Source: a bacterium (lineage in GTDB: Bacteria > Zhuqueibacterota > QNDG01 > JAFGCO01). Taken from it: a stretch of DNA of 63,460 nucleotides. Positions 35,723 through 44,998 of this stretch are shown one piece after another; the first letter of the stretch is position 1, and each line of letters opens with the position of its first letter. The notes beneath the pieces were generated by a model, which was not told the DNA's origin, ran no database searches, and worked only from the letters and a program-made list of their open reading frames with translations. A program made the position numbers and the translations under genes. The stretch lies in the NCBI GenBank assembly GCA_016930535.1, contig JAFGGN010000140.1, positions 1 to 63,460 on the forward strand, in the 5' to 3' direction.

Positions 35723-35974
35723 TTATTCGTCCAGCGAATAATCCAGAATGGAAATCAGCGGATTGCCGTAATAATTTTTGCCCTCCAGCCGGCAATGCAA
35801 AGTGACTTTCCTGGCAATATGATCGAACAGCTCCGTTCCTCTTTTCCTGCACGTAATCACGAAAGTCTGAAAATCATCGGTCTCTATGCCGATTTCAAGC
35901 GGCTTGCCTTTCCGGTCGCTGTCGGTGACGGTGATGACACCTTTTAGATCGACAATTTCCATGGTTTCGACCAT
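35723..35974 (-). CDS. Small conserved-looking hypothetical protein
   Basis: It has 83 residues starting MVETMEIVDLKGVITVTDSD, with GGAG 6 bases before the ATG at 35974. The predicted structure is mostly beta (IEIVDLKGVITV, LEIGIETDDFQTFVI, RKVTLHCRLEG, NPLISILDYSLDE), compatible with a small OB-like barrel. I do not recognise the family. It is followed 117 bp later by the small acidic protein. Confidence 0.6.
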   Translation of the reverse strand: MVETMEIVDLKGVITVTDSDRKGKPLEIGIETDDFQTFVITCRKRGTELFDHIARKVTLHCRLEGKNYYGNPLISILDYSLDE

Positions 35975-36278
35975 GCATGCTCCATTCGAACATAACCTGG
36001 AAACAGGACAATCAAATGATGTGCCAAAATATTTAAATTTATGTTATTATTAGATTTATAGTTATAGAATTGAATTTATCAAATCGGAATTCTCAGGACC
36101 GGTTTTAAATATTATCACGACATTCTTATAAAAACAGGGCTTTCAGACAAATTTTCGAGGTTTTCAAAGGGGAGAATAGAAACGTTTAAACTGTTTAATT
36201 TTAAAATATTAACTGATGTGATTTCAATCCCTTGTTTTAAATCGGAACCTGCAGTTCTGGTTACTGGTAAATCGGAAC
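35975..36278. other. AT-rich intergenic region with repeated AAATCGGAA
   Basis: About 300 bp downstream of the sigma-54 activator. The 9-mer AAATCGGAA occurs at 36081, 36239 and 36269. The last copy is part of a dyad TCGGAA (36272-36277) with TTCCGA (36285-36290) that spans the stop codon of the activator gene and may act as a weak terminator. Nothing else is recognised. Confidence 0.45.
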
Positions 36279-37709
36279 TTATAATTCCGAATGACCGGCG
36301 GACGAATCGGGATGTTTGAATTGCGATTTTTTAATTTGATGCCGGGTGAGCAGTTTATGAAGCTGACGTACGCCGATTCCAGCGGATTCCGCGGAACGGG
36401 CGATCCGGCCGCCATGTTCGGTCAACAGTTGTGTGAGATACGCTTTTTCCATGAGATCCAGCGTATGTTTTCTGGCTTCGTCGAGAGTCATGCCCGCATT
36501 GACGGAGAATATGGACGCCATTTCCGAGGGATTGATCAGCTCCGCAGGCAGGCAATCCAGGGTCAGCCGGCCCGACCTGGCAAGAACGAAGGCCCTTTCG
36601 ATCACATTCTCGAGTTCGCGTATATTGCCCGGCCAGTGGTACTGATTCAGGGCTTTCAGAACAGCGGGATCCGTCTGCCTGACCTTTTTCGCGGAATTCT
36701 GGTTCATCGCGTCCAGAAAAGTCTGGACCAGCATGGGGATATCTTCCTTCCTCTGACGAAGCGGCGGAATCACGATCGGGAAAACATTCAGCCTGAAATA
36801 CAGGTCCTGCCTGAACAGGCCTTCCTGACTCAACTGCTGAAGATCCGCATTGGTGGCCGCGATCAGACGGACATCCACATGAATGTCCTGCTCGCCCCCG
36901 ACACGCTGAAAACACCGGTTCTGCAGAACCTGAAGCAGATTGACCTGCATATTCGGAGAAATGGTGCCGATTTCATCCAGGAAAAGCGTTCCTCCGTTCG
37001 CTATCTCGAATTTTCCGAGTTTTCTTCGCGTTGCACCGGTGAAAGCGCCCTTTTCGTGGCCGAACATTTCACTTTCCAGAATGGAATCGGAAATGGCGCC
37101 GCAGTGAATCTGTATAAACTGCCTTTCCCTGCGGGGGCTGTGACGATGAATCAGATTGGCGATCACGCCCTTTCCCGTCCCGGTTTCTCCCAGAAGAAGC
37201 ACCGTGCTTTCCATGGGTGCAACGGCCCGGACCTTTTCGAAAACATCCCGCATTTTCGGGCTGTTGGTTTTCAGGATGGCATAGGAATCACGATGCCAGA
37301 ACTGATCGCGCAGGTACTTCACTTCGGAATAGATCTGCTGATCCTGTACAATGGAATCGATGACATGATGAATTTCAACCGGATCGAGGGGAAAAGTCAG
37401 ATAATCGCTCGCTCCGGCTTTGACAAGATGCACGGTGCGGCGAATGTTTTCTTTGGTCGTAAGAAGGATGATCTCAAGCGCGGGATTGTTGATCCACAAG
37501 GGGTCGAGCTGTTCCCTGGAATTTTTAATGTTTTCGGCCGGTTCGAAAAAATCCGTATCGATAAACAGAAAATCGAATCGTGCCCGGTTCAGCTGGCTGC
37601 GGCATTCATCCAGGGAACGGACAGAACCCATTCTGTCCGATTTTTTAATGCTCTCATGAATGATCCGTATCGCTCTTTCCTGAGCGGAACAAACAAGAAT
37701 TTGACTCAT
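36279..37709 (-). CDS. Sigma-54-dependent activator with degenerate receiver domain
   Basis: Enhancer-binding transcription activator of 476 residues. About 1-125 is a receiver-like domain. Asp51 (LFIDTD) is at the phosphorylation position, but the acidic pair is replaced (ILVCSAQ) and the conserved Lys is Phe106 (YLTFPLDP). About 150-385 is the AAA+ domain with Walker A GETGTGKG, GAFTGA loop (binds sigma-54) and Walker B TLFLDEIG. About 425-465 is a Fis-type helix-turn-helix (AESAGIGVRQLHKLLTRHQI). The altered receiver suggests control by something other than ordinary phosphotransfer. It stands alone, with repeat-rich DNA before it. Confidence 0.88.
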   Translation of the reverse strand: MSQILVCSAQERAIRIIHESIKKSDRMGSVRSLDECRSQLNRARFDFLFIDTDFFEPAENIKNSREQLDPLWINNPALEIILLTTKENIRRTVHLVKAGASDYLTFPLDPVEIHHVIDSIVQDQQIYSEVKYLRDQFWHRDSYAILKTNSPKMRDVFEKVRAVAPMESTVLLLGETGTGKGVIANLIHRHSPRRERQFIQIHCGAISDSILESEMFGHEKGAFTGATRRKLGKFEIANGGTLFLDEIGTISPNMQVNLLQVLQNRCFQRVGGEQDIHVDVRLIAATNADLQQLSQEGLFRQDLYFRLNVFPIVIPPLRQRKEDIPMLVQTFLDAMNQNSAKKVRQTDPAVLKALNQYHWPGNIRELENVIERAFVLARSGRLTLDCLPAELINPSEMASIFSVNAGMTLDEARKHTLDLMEKAYLTQLLTEHGGRIARSAESAGIGVRQLHKLLTRHQIKKSQFKHPDSSAGHSEL

Positions 37710-37791
37710 GACTATCCCGGTTCAATCAATATTGCAATTTAATTTTCAATAGACAGAAGTCAAGTGGTTTTTGTAAAAAAAAGGAAATGGT

Positions 37792-38028
37792 TATATGGGG
37801 TTATGAGTGTATGGGTTAAAAGACCGCGGACGGCTGACCGCGGACCGCAAGACAAATTCCAAATATCAAATCCCAAAAAAACAAATAAATTACAAACAGC
37901 AAATTGCAGACAAAATCGGGATCGAGGACCGCTGACCGCGTGACATGGACAGCCAGGACTGATCGTCCGACATAAAAAACCCTGCATCTTTGCGGAATAT
38001 TTTACCTATACACTCATAACCCCATATA
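37792..38028. repeat. 21-bp inverted repeat flanking a repeat-filled intergenic segment
   Basis: Left arm 37792-37812 is a perfect inverted copy of the right arm 38008-38028 (arm core TATATGGGGTTATGAGTGTA). The 195 bp between them contain another dispersed element and no gene. There is no transposase and no target duplication that I can see. A third related run, of CTTCTACCC units, lies at 38111-38132. Within 37710-38154 I see no coding sequence. Confidence 0.75.
37821..37944. repeat. Composite dispersed repeat, copy 1
   Basis: Order of modules: GACCGCGGAC / GACCGCGGACCGC, then an A-rich block of CAAATNNCAAATCCC type (about 37854-37900), then AAATCGGGATCGAGGACCGCT GACCG. The same modules in the same order occur at 56396-56492. 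Non-coding; function unknown. Confidence 0.7.
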
Positions 38029-38154
38029 CCTATTTAATGCTTTTCGCCGTCCCCGGTCCTATGTCATCGTTTATCGGCATGAACCGGATAGCCGGGTCCG
38101 ATTAACATATATACTCTTCTACCCTTCTACCCATTTACGCTTCCACAGTGCCTG

Positions 38155-40488
38155 TCATATTTCCAGGCTGATTCCCACCGAAGGCAGAATACCGATGGAA
38201 CTCGAGGTTTCGATCCGGTCGTTCCAGAAATCATAGGCGGGTTTCATAGGTATTTTATAATTATAGACATTCTGAATATCCACATACACAATCATGGTCA
38301 ATGCGGGGAAGTTGAACGTCCGGTCGACACGGATATCCAGGTGATGCCCGGGATCGAGCCTTGCCGTGAGGTATTCAACCGGCAGGTTTTCTATGGAGCC
38401 CGGATTGACGGGATTTTCAGCCGGACGATAAACGGGTGTATACGGCACACCCGAAAAAGCCCTGAATTTGGCGGATATTTCCCAGCGGTCGTTAAATATA
38501 TAACCGCCAGACACGTTCAGGATCCAGTGCTGATCATACTGCCCCGGATAGGTTTTTCCGTTGACTGCCGTGAATTCGGATCGGTTATATGCCAAACTGA
38601 CCAGACCGTACAGCGGGATGTCGGAAAATTTTTTCTGCAAAGACACTTCAGAGCCGTAAGCACTGCCGGATGCGTCCGACACCAGATTATAAAATCCGAA
38701 AGACTGAAAATCATCCTCCCGCCCGCCGAAAGAGGTCCCCGTGTTCGTGATCACGATATAATCGGTCACACCCGGAACCGTTCCTGCGGGAAGATCGCTG
38801 TAACGCTTGATATATGCCTCCACGGACAACCGCGTGTCGTTACGGACCAGATAATCCCCGCCGACAACCAGCATCCGGTTTGTCATGGCTTTCAGATCCT
38901 GGTTGAAGGGATTCACGACCCATACATAGGAAGGAGCCTGCGTATATAGGCCCCCGCTGGCACGGAGACTGATCAGCGGGTTCACACGCATCTGGACCGC
39001 GAGCCGCGGCGACAGGGTAAGCGGATCGTTGATGAAGTCAAAATAATCGGCCCGGATGCCGGGATGCACGGAAAGTGCCGGGAAGGGTTTCCATTCGAGT
39101 TCCAGGTAAGCCGCGGATTTTCGTCCGGATGCCCTGAGCCGGGTTTCCGGATCCACACCCAGCGCATCCACGGATATTTTCATTCCGGAACGGTTGTAAA
39201 TCGAATCCGCAAAAACGGTGGTGCTGTTGTTCCGTATTTCCTTGGCCGCAAGCCCCCCCGTGAAAGTCAGACCGCTGCCGAGTGACCGGGTAACTTGCCA
39301 TTTGACTGCGGTTTCCCATTCATCCGCATGATTCCTGAAATACTCCGTTTGATTTTCATCGATCTGGCTCAGTCTGAAACGGGAAAGATTGACACTCAGC
39401 GTGATATCCATATATCCCTTCTCGAAGAGCCGACGGTAGTTCAGCCCGGTGATGCCTTTGTACTGCGAATTGTCGAGCAGACCCGCATTGAAAACCCGGT
39501 TCTCGAGCGTGGACTGGTTTCTGTCCACATTGTCGATCGCCGACAGGCCGACCAGCAGAAACCGGTCCTTGGGGGACAGCTCATAATTGGCCAGCACATT
39601 GAAATCCGTATAGACGGGTACGAATGGCAGGCCAGCAGCCTTAAATATCAGATCGAGATAACTTTTCCGTGCGGAAAATGTCATGCCGCCCCGATCGCTC
39701 AGGGGCAGTTCGAAATCGAAACCGTACTGCGTGGCCGACACGGTTCCTTTGGCCTGAAAACGGTCCGGCCGCTTTTTAAGCAGGCTGAGCGAGATAACGG
39801 ATGACATTTTGTCACCGTAACGGGCTCCGAATCCGCCCGTCGAAAAGGTGACATCATCGACAAAATCCAGGTTCACGAAACTCAGGCTTCCGCCCGTGTT
39901 GCCGGGCGTCCCGAAATGGTTGATATTGGGCACTTCGATATTGTTGATGAGATACAGATTCTCGGAGGGACCTCCGCCCCGGACCAGCAAATCGTTCCGT
40001 CCGCCGGACATGTTGATGGCCACACCCGGCAGCGTGGACACGGTTCTGACCACATCCTCGAATCCGCCGGGGAAACGCCTGATCTCCTCCCTTGAAAGCG
40101 CGGTCACGCTGGGCTCTACGTCGATGCCTGTCTGGAAATAACCGGCTGTCACGGTCACACCCTCGCCTTTCACGATTTGGGGGATAAGCTCCGCATTGAC
40201 TACGGCGTCCACGGCGGTCTTGATCACGATATCCGTTTTGACCAGCGGCTCGTAACCGATATAGGTGAAACGCAGCCGGACCGTACCGACCGGAACATTT
40301 CCGATCGTGTAAAATCCCATTGCATCCGCAGCCGCACCCAGCGTGGTACCTTCGACAAGCACGTTGGTTCCCAGAAGCGGCTGTTTTGTTTCAGCATCCA
40401 GCACACGGCCCTGAACCGTGCCTGTTTGGGCATAAAGGTTAGCTGCAGAAAGAACTGTGATGAAGCCAAGCAAAATTTTTTTATTCAT
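38155..40488 (-). CDS. TonB-dependent outer-membrane receptor with carboxypeptidase-regulatory domain
   Basis: Outer-membrane transporter of 777 residues from ATG at 40488, preceded by GGGAGGATA. Signal peptide MNKKILLGFITVLSAANLYA. Residues about 22-105 are a CarboxypepD_reg-like beta domain (GTVQGRVLDAETKQPLLGTN). The plug follows with SREEIRRFPGGFEDVVRTVS and LLVRGGGPSENLYLINNIEVP. The remaining 550 residues are barrel strands ending in VGISLEI. This is the SusC-like layout of FCB bacteria, but no SusD partner is adjacent. Substrate unknown. It is flanked on the 3' side by the repeat-rich segment. Confidence 0.9.
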   Translation of the reverse strand: MNKKILLGFITVLSAANLYAQTGTVQGRVLDAETKQPLLGTNVLVEGTTLGAAADAMGFYTIGNVPVGTVRLRFTYIGYEPLVKTDIVIKTAVDAVVNAELIPQIVKGEGVTVTAGYFQTGIDVEPSVTALSREEIRRFPGGFEDVVRTVSTLPGVAINMSGGRNDLLVRGGGPSENLYLINNIEVPNINHFGTPGNTGGSLSFVNLDFVDDVTFSTGGFGARYGDKMSSVISLSLLKKRPDRFQAKGTVSATQYGFDFELPLSDRGGMTFSARKSYLDLIFKAAGLPFVPVYTDFNVLANYELSPKDRFLLVGLSAIDNVDRNQSTLENRVFNAGLLDNSQYKGITGLNYRRLFEKGYMDITLSVNLSRFRLSQIDENQTEYFRNHADEWETAVKWQVTRSLGSGLTFTGGLAAKEIRNNSTTVFADSIYNRSGMKISVDALGVDPETRLRASGRKSAAYLELEWKPFPALSVHPGIRADYFDFINDPLTLSPRLAVQMRVNPLISLRASGGLYTQAPSYVWVVNPFNQDLKAMTNRMLVVGGDYLVRNDTRLSVEAYIKRYSDLPAGTVPGVTDYIVITNTGTSFGGREDDFQSFGFYNLVSDASGSAYGSEVSLQKKFSDIPLYGLVSLAYNRSEFTAVNGKTYPGQYDQHWILNVSGGYIFNDRWEISAKFRAFSGVPYTPVYRPAENPVNPGSIENLPVEYLTARLDPGHHLDIRVDRTFNFPALTMIVYVDIQNVYNYKIPMKPAYDFWNDRIETSSSIGILPSVGISLEI

Positions 40489-40826
40489 AAAAAGATATCC
40501 TCCCGGATTAAAAAACAATCATTATGTTACGCGGCAGAATCCGAAAAGGTTCCCCGATATTTGAAGCAGGACCGGAGTGCTTCGGTTTTATATTGGCGGA
40601 TTGAATGCCGGGATTGAAGGATCAGGATCAAACCTGACACTGCAATCCAAGGCACGGTGACAGGATCCTGATCACAGCAGGCCCGACCGGTCATATTTCC
40701 AGTAAATTTCAATGATTCGTGTTCGGTTCTAAGACGGATATAAGCTGATCGATGCCGCTCCTTCCGGATTTAATAAATCCAGTCAGCACTTTGCCGTGTA
40801 ATGATAAGCATATGGATTGCATGTTC
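40489..40826. other. 338-bp leader/intergenic region before the TonB receptor
   Basis: No gene supported. GATCAGGATC (40620-40629) and GATCCTGATC (40664-40673) form a perfect 10-bp dyad with a 34-base centre. On the minus strand it could be a terminator-like or regulatory hairpin between ktrA and the receptor. I find no cobalamin-riboswitch box. Confidence 0.45.
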
Positions 40827-41495
40827 TTATTCCGGGCGCTTCTTCTCGTCTATCAGCCGCTTCAGGTCCTCGTTTTTTCCGATCAGAACCAGCACATCAC
40901 TGTCCTTGATCACATGCCCGGCATCGGGGATCAGATTCGTACGGTGCGGAACCATCTCCTCGATGCTGATCACCATCACGTTGTATTTTTTCTTCAGGTC
41001 GGATTCGCCGATGCTTTTGCCGACAAAAGGCCGTGTGGGCGACCAGTTCATCACGCTGTAGCCGGGGGAAAGCGGAATAAAATCAAGGATATTGGGATTG
41101 TCGATACGCTGGGCCAGCTTGAAGGCGCTGTCATATTCAGGGAAGATGATTTCCGCATATCCGATCATATTGATGATTTTCGCATGCACATCGTTCAGCA
41201 CCTTGACATACAGTGTTTTGACTCCCATCTTTTTCAAATGATAAACCAGCACCATGCTGTCATCGACCTTGTCGCCGAGGCTGACAATCACGCCGTCCGC
41301 TTTATCCACACCGATCTTCTGGAGTGTCTCGATATCCTTCGCGTCCGACACGATGCCCTTGCTGACAAATTCCTTGACCTGATTCACCCGGTTTTCATCG
41401 CTGTCGATGGCAATGACATGAAAGGATTTTTCGGAAAGAAACTGGGCCAGATACCGGCCGAAAGTGGAAAGTCCGATAATGATGTACGTTTTCAT
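40827..41495 (-). CDS. ktrA: KtrA/TrkA-type potassium-channel regulatory subunit
   Basis: Cytoplasmic nucleotide-binding ring that gates KtrB. It has 222 residues: RCK_N (about 1-130) with the Rossmann start YIIIGLSTFGRYLAQ and acidic IAIDSDENRV, then RCK_C (about 135-220). ATG 41495 lies 27 bp after the KtrB gene stop, so both are one operon. One RCK_N plus one RCK_C is the KtrA form; E. coli TrkA is double. Confidence 0.93.
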   Translation of the reverse strand: MKTYIIIGLSTFGRYLAQFLSEKSFHVIAIDSDENRVNQVKEFVSKGIVSDAKDIETLQKIGVDKADGVIVSLGDKVDDSMVLVYHLKKMGVKTLYVKVLNDVHAKIINMIGYAEIIFPEYDSAFKLAQRIDNPNILDFIPLSPGYSVMNWSPTRPFVGKSIGESDLKKKYNVMVISIEEMVPHRTNLIPDAGHVIKDSDVLVLIGKNEDLKRLIDEKKRPE

Positions 41496-41522
41496 AGATA
41501 TTCCCTGTTTAAAGACCTGGAT

Positions 41523-42902
41523 TTATCCGACAAGCACGTTCTCTTCCGTATATTTGAAACGGTCTTCCTTTCTCGGTTTAAGTGCAATGGCGAGCGTCAA
41601 AGGGCCGAGCCTGCCGACATACATCAGGATCACGATCAGGAGTTTGCTCAGCGTGTCCAGAAAGGGGGTGACACCCATGCTCAGTCCCACGGTACCGTAT
41701 GCGGAAACCACTTCAAAGAGATAGGCCAGAAAAGATCCTTTGGTTGCATTATGAGATCCCTGTGGAATCTCGATCACCAGGAGCAGGAAAGTAAAAAGAA
41801 TCACGGCAAAAAGAGAAAAGAAAACGATCACCGTCACCTTCGAAAGGATCTGTTCAGGAATTTTTTTTGAAAAGAGATTGACATGTTGTTTGAGGCGAAA
41901 GCGTGCGTAAAGGGATGACAGAAACAGTAAAAACGTGGTGGTTTTGATACCGCCTCCGCATGATCCCGGGGAAGCCCCGATAAACATCAGAACCACGATT
42001 ACGAGCAGGGTGGAATCCCTGAAACTGGTCATGTTCACGGTATTGAATCCGGCTGTTCTCGCGGTCACGGACTGAAAAAACGAGATGAGCAGTCCGTGGC
42101 CGACCGATTCGCCGGCCATGCTGTTGTGAAATTCCAGAAAGAAAATCAGCAGCGTACCTGCAGCGATCAGGACACATGTCGTCAGAATCACCAGCCGGGA
42201 ATGCAGGCTGAGTTTCATCCAGGTCAGTTTCGCGGATTTTCGACGCTTTAATACCATGTCATAGACCACGACGAACCCGATCCCACCCAGTACGATCAGG
42301 CCCGATATGGTCATATTGACCACAGCATCATGCCTGTACACGGTCAGACTGTCCGACCAGAGTGAGAATCCCGCATTGCAGAATGCGGAAACCGAATGGA
42401 AAACCGCTTGGAGGGCCGCATGTCTGAATGAATAATCCGGGATAAACCGGATAAAGAGAATACAGGCACCCAGCAGTTCAAGGACAGCCGTGTAGATAAA
42501 AACGGACATCAGCAGGCGGCGGAGATTCTGCATCGGATCCTGTGTAATTGTATCAAAAAGCAGTTCCTGTCCGAATACGTTCAACCGGCCTGAAATCAGA
42601 TAGATAAAAAAGGTGGATATGGTCATGATGCCCAGACCACCGGCCTGAATGAGAATCAGGATGACAATCTGTCCGAACAGGGTAAAATGGCCGCCCGTAT
42701 CCACGACAATCAGGCCGGTCACACAAATCGCGGATGTGGAGGTAAACAGGGCATCGATGAAACCCAGCGACCCTTCGCCAGCAGTGGCCCTGGGCAGCAT
42801 CAGCAGCAAAGCGCCAAGGAGAATGGTGGCCGCAAAACTCAGCAGAACCAGCCTTGGCGGTGACCTGAAAAACCACGTATTGAATGTTTTTATCAGGTTC
42901 AT
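41523..42902 (-). CDS. ktrB: KtrB/TrkH-type potassium transporter membrane subunit
   Basis: Inner-membrane K+ (Na+-coupled) uptake channel of 459 residues. The four pore-loop repeats are visible: SAICVTGLIVVDTG, SAFCNAGFSLWSD, TARTAGFNTVNM and ASAYGTVGLSMGVTP. GASPGSCGGGIKTTT is also family-typical. The ATG overlaps the stop of the upstream secreted glycosidase-like gene by four bases (ATGA), an unexpected coupling. KtrA follows directly. Confidence 0.93.
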   Translation of the reverse strand: MNLIKTFNTWFFRSPPRLVLLSFAATILLGALLLMLPRATAGEGSLGFIDALFTSTSAICVTGLIVVDTGGHFTLFGQIVILILIQAGGLGIMTISTFFIYLISGRLNVFGQELLFDTITQDPMQNLRRLLMSVFIYTAVLELLGACILFIRFIPDYSFRHAALQAVFHSVSAFCNAGFSLWSDSLTVYRHDAVVNMTISGLIVLGGIGFVVVYDMVLKRRKSAKLTWMKLSLHSRLVILTTCVLIAAGTLLIFFLEFHNSMAGESVGHGLLISFFQSVTARTAGFNTVNMTSFRDSTLLVIVVLMFIGASPGSCGGGIKTTTFLLFLSSLYARFRLKQHVNLFSKKIPEQILSKVTVIVFFSLFAVILFTFLLLVIEIPQGSHNATKGSFLAYLFEVVSAYGTVGLSMGVTPFLDTLSKLLIVILMYVGRLGPLTLAIALKPRKEDRFKYTEENVLVG

Positions 42903-44815
42903 CGCATCAGGATCATTTTATCGGTATAAACATGGCGGCCCGCTTTCAGAACATAAATATAAGCGCCCGACGGCAGTTGCCGCGCATCGAAACGAAAAGT
43001 GTGAATCCCGGTCTCCAGTGTTTTACGAATCGGGCAACCAACCGTTTTACCCCGGATATCGTAAACTCTCAGCTCCGCTACGCCCGGATCGGACATCATA
43101 AACCGGATGACCGTGCACGGATTGAATGGATTGGGATATTGCCGGACCAGTCTGAACGATTCATGGACCCCATCCCCGACACCCGAGGATGCCTGATAGC
43201 GGCTTATCCGGTTTAATATCGCTGAATATTTCGGCGCATAAATGACCGACGTATCCTGATCGATATATTCCAGTATGCCCCAGCTTCCGTAACGGGCGCT
43301 TCTTTCGGCGATAAACGAAAAGTTGACGAACAGGGACTGCTGCTCCTGTTTTGTCAATGTTTCCAGAAAGTCGAACCATTCGACATACAGATTGTACATG
43401 GCCGTATCGCGCTGAATATCCACCAGCGCCTGCGCATAGGACGGCTCCTCGCCGAAGGGAATCGGGGTGATATGCTGTCCCCCTTCATAATACATCATGG
43501 GAATGTTCAGCCTGTCCGAGATCTCCTGCTTTTGCGTCCGCAGATACACCATGGCTTCTTCATTACGGCATTTTCTCGTCCAGGCCGCCACATCGTCCAC
43601 AGAAGCGGAGGTCCCCAGATTGTCCAGCGCCGCATCGGCTTCATCCGAAAGTCCGAAATACGCGGCCGGAGAAAACGCATCAAAACTGCCCGGCCGCATA
43701 TTGAACACAATGCGGTTCGACACATCCTGCCATCCACCCTGCACGCCAACAACCCGGACAATTCGGTGCATTTCATCGGCAAATACGTCACTGAAAATAT
43801 CCATGCAGTTCTGAATCAGGGGCACGATGCCTTCGGGCCAGTCCACACCCATGCGCTCGCAATAAAACGTATACAGCCACTGGGTTTGTCCGAACATCCA
43901 GTTCCAGATTTCATTGCTGTACTCGACATAAATATTCAGTTCCGGTTTCAGGGTGTTCTTCAGCAATCCGGCTAGATTCCTGATATATTCGTCCGAAGCG
44001 CAGTGCGGCGCGCATATCCACATATCCTTGTTTGTCCGGTTGCACAGGTCGATCATGACTTCATAGGGCACACCCCGGCTGGTCGTGAATGTATAATCAT
44101 CCGGAAGGGCGCGTTCGTCCCATGCGGTACGCACGGTGTCGCTGTCCTCATCATAACAATGCCATGCTTCTTCATGTCCCCAGTTGTTCGTCCGTCCCCA
44201 ATCCATGAACCGGACCGTCCCAAAGGATTCGAGTCTGGACAGAAAGGCCGGATTGAAATAATCCCGGGAATTGGTTGTATCGAATCCCGGAATAAAAATA
44301 CGGATATTTCGTATATGATCGGAGGGATCGGATTCATCGATTCCAAGCTCGAACATCCCATCCTCTCCCGGTGCCGGTTTGTTGAAACCCAGTACGATTT
44401 TGCCGGGTTCCGCATGTTTTTCATACAGATTGCCGTTGAAAGACAGTTTGCCCTGCCCTTCGTAATAAAGCGAATAATCACCTTCGGGCCAGGCAGAGAG
44501 AACGGCCCAGATCGTGCGGACCACCTGTGTGGTTTCAGCACCGTCGACATGAATGGGCACCTGAAGCGGGTAGCCGTCTGCATCGAAAGTGAATTGACCG
44601 ATACATCCGGTGTTCCACGCATTTTCGCCGCCCGGCAGCCAGACCGCATTCTGCGTGTACCATTCCCTGGATTGTCTCATGACGTCCACGAAAGGCACGG
44701 AGCTCATCCAGTCCACGATGCCTTCGAGATTCATTCCGATATTCAGTCGGCAGTCCTGCGCATTGACGGCCGCCGACAACAATACCATTACCAACAAACG
44801 AAGAAATGCTTTCAT
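42899..44815 (-). CDS. Secreted glycosidase-like protein with C-terminal sorting domain
   Basis: It has 638 residues. Signal peptide MKAFLRLLVMVLLSAAVNA. Residues about 25-540 form a probable TIM-barrel of glycoside-hydrolase clan A type. IYVEYSNEIWNWMFG (about 300) holds a candidate acid/base Glu and IPMMYYEGGQHITPIP (about 450) a candidate nucleophile Glu. Proteins of this layout are often called cellulose-binding without proof. The last 85 residues (LVRQYPNPFNPCTVIRFMM to GAYIYVLKAG...TDKMILMR) are the same type of sorting domain as in the beta-helix protein at 9.9 kb. It ends inside the ktrB start codon. Confidence 0.8.
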   Translation of the reverse strand: MKAFLRLLVMVLLSAAVNAQDCRLNIGMNLEGIVDWMSSVPFVDVMRQSREWYTQNAVWLPGGENAWNTGCIGQFTFDADGYPLQVPIHVDGAETTQVVRTIWAVLSAWPEGDYSLYYEGQGKLSFNGNLYEKHAEPGKIVLGFNKPAPGEDGMFELGIDESDPSDHIRNIRIFIPGFDTTNSRDYFNPAFLSRLESFGTVRFMDWGRTNNWGHEEAWHCYDEDSDTVRTAWDERALPDDYTFTTSRGVPYEVMIDLCNRTNKDMWICAPHCASDEYIRNLAGLLKNTLKPELNIYVEYSNEIWNWMFGQTQWLYTFYCERMGVDWPEGIVPLIQNCMDIFSDVFADEMHRIVRVVGVQGGWQDVSNRIVFNMRPGSFDAFSPAAYFGLSDEADAALDNLGTSASVDDVAAWTRKCRNEEAMVYLRTQKQEISDRLNIPMMYYEGGQHITPIPFGEEPSYAQALVDIQRDTAMYNLYVEWFDFLETLTKQEQQSLFVNFSFIAERSARYGSWGILEYIDQDTSVIYAPKYSAILNRISRYQASSGVGDGVHESFRLVRQYPNPFNPCTVIRFMMSDPGVAELRVYDIRGKTVGCPIRKTLETGIHTFRFDARQLPSGAYIYVLKAGRHVYTDKMILMR

Positions 44816-44998
44816 CCTGGCAAAGTTCCATTTTAAATCAAGTGCATGGAGTTACCATCCCGATAGAAGAATACGGCAACCATTTATAAAAATGAAAATA
44901 CACATGTTTGAGGTATGAATCAAGAAATATATTTCGGACCGATTCGAAGAAATACCGTCTCTCTTTTATTTTATCTGGTTGCCGATTTCCTGCTGTAA

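Noticed and set aside
36291..37742. Long plus-strand open frame (483 codons) opposite the sigma-54 activator
   Set aside because: It is the antisense of a clear AAA+ protein with intact motifs. Its translation has no domain signal. Similar antisense frames at 4776-5780, 23364-24638 and 53481-54521 were dropped for the same reason.
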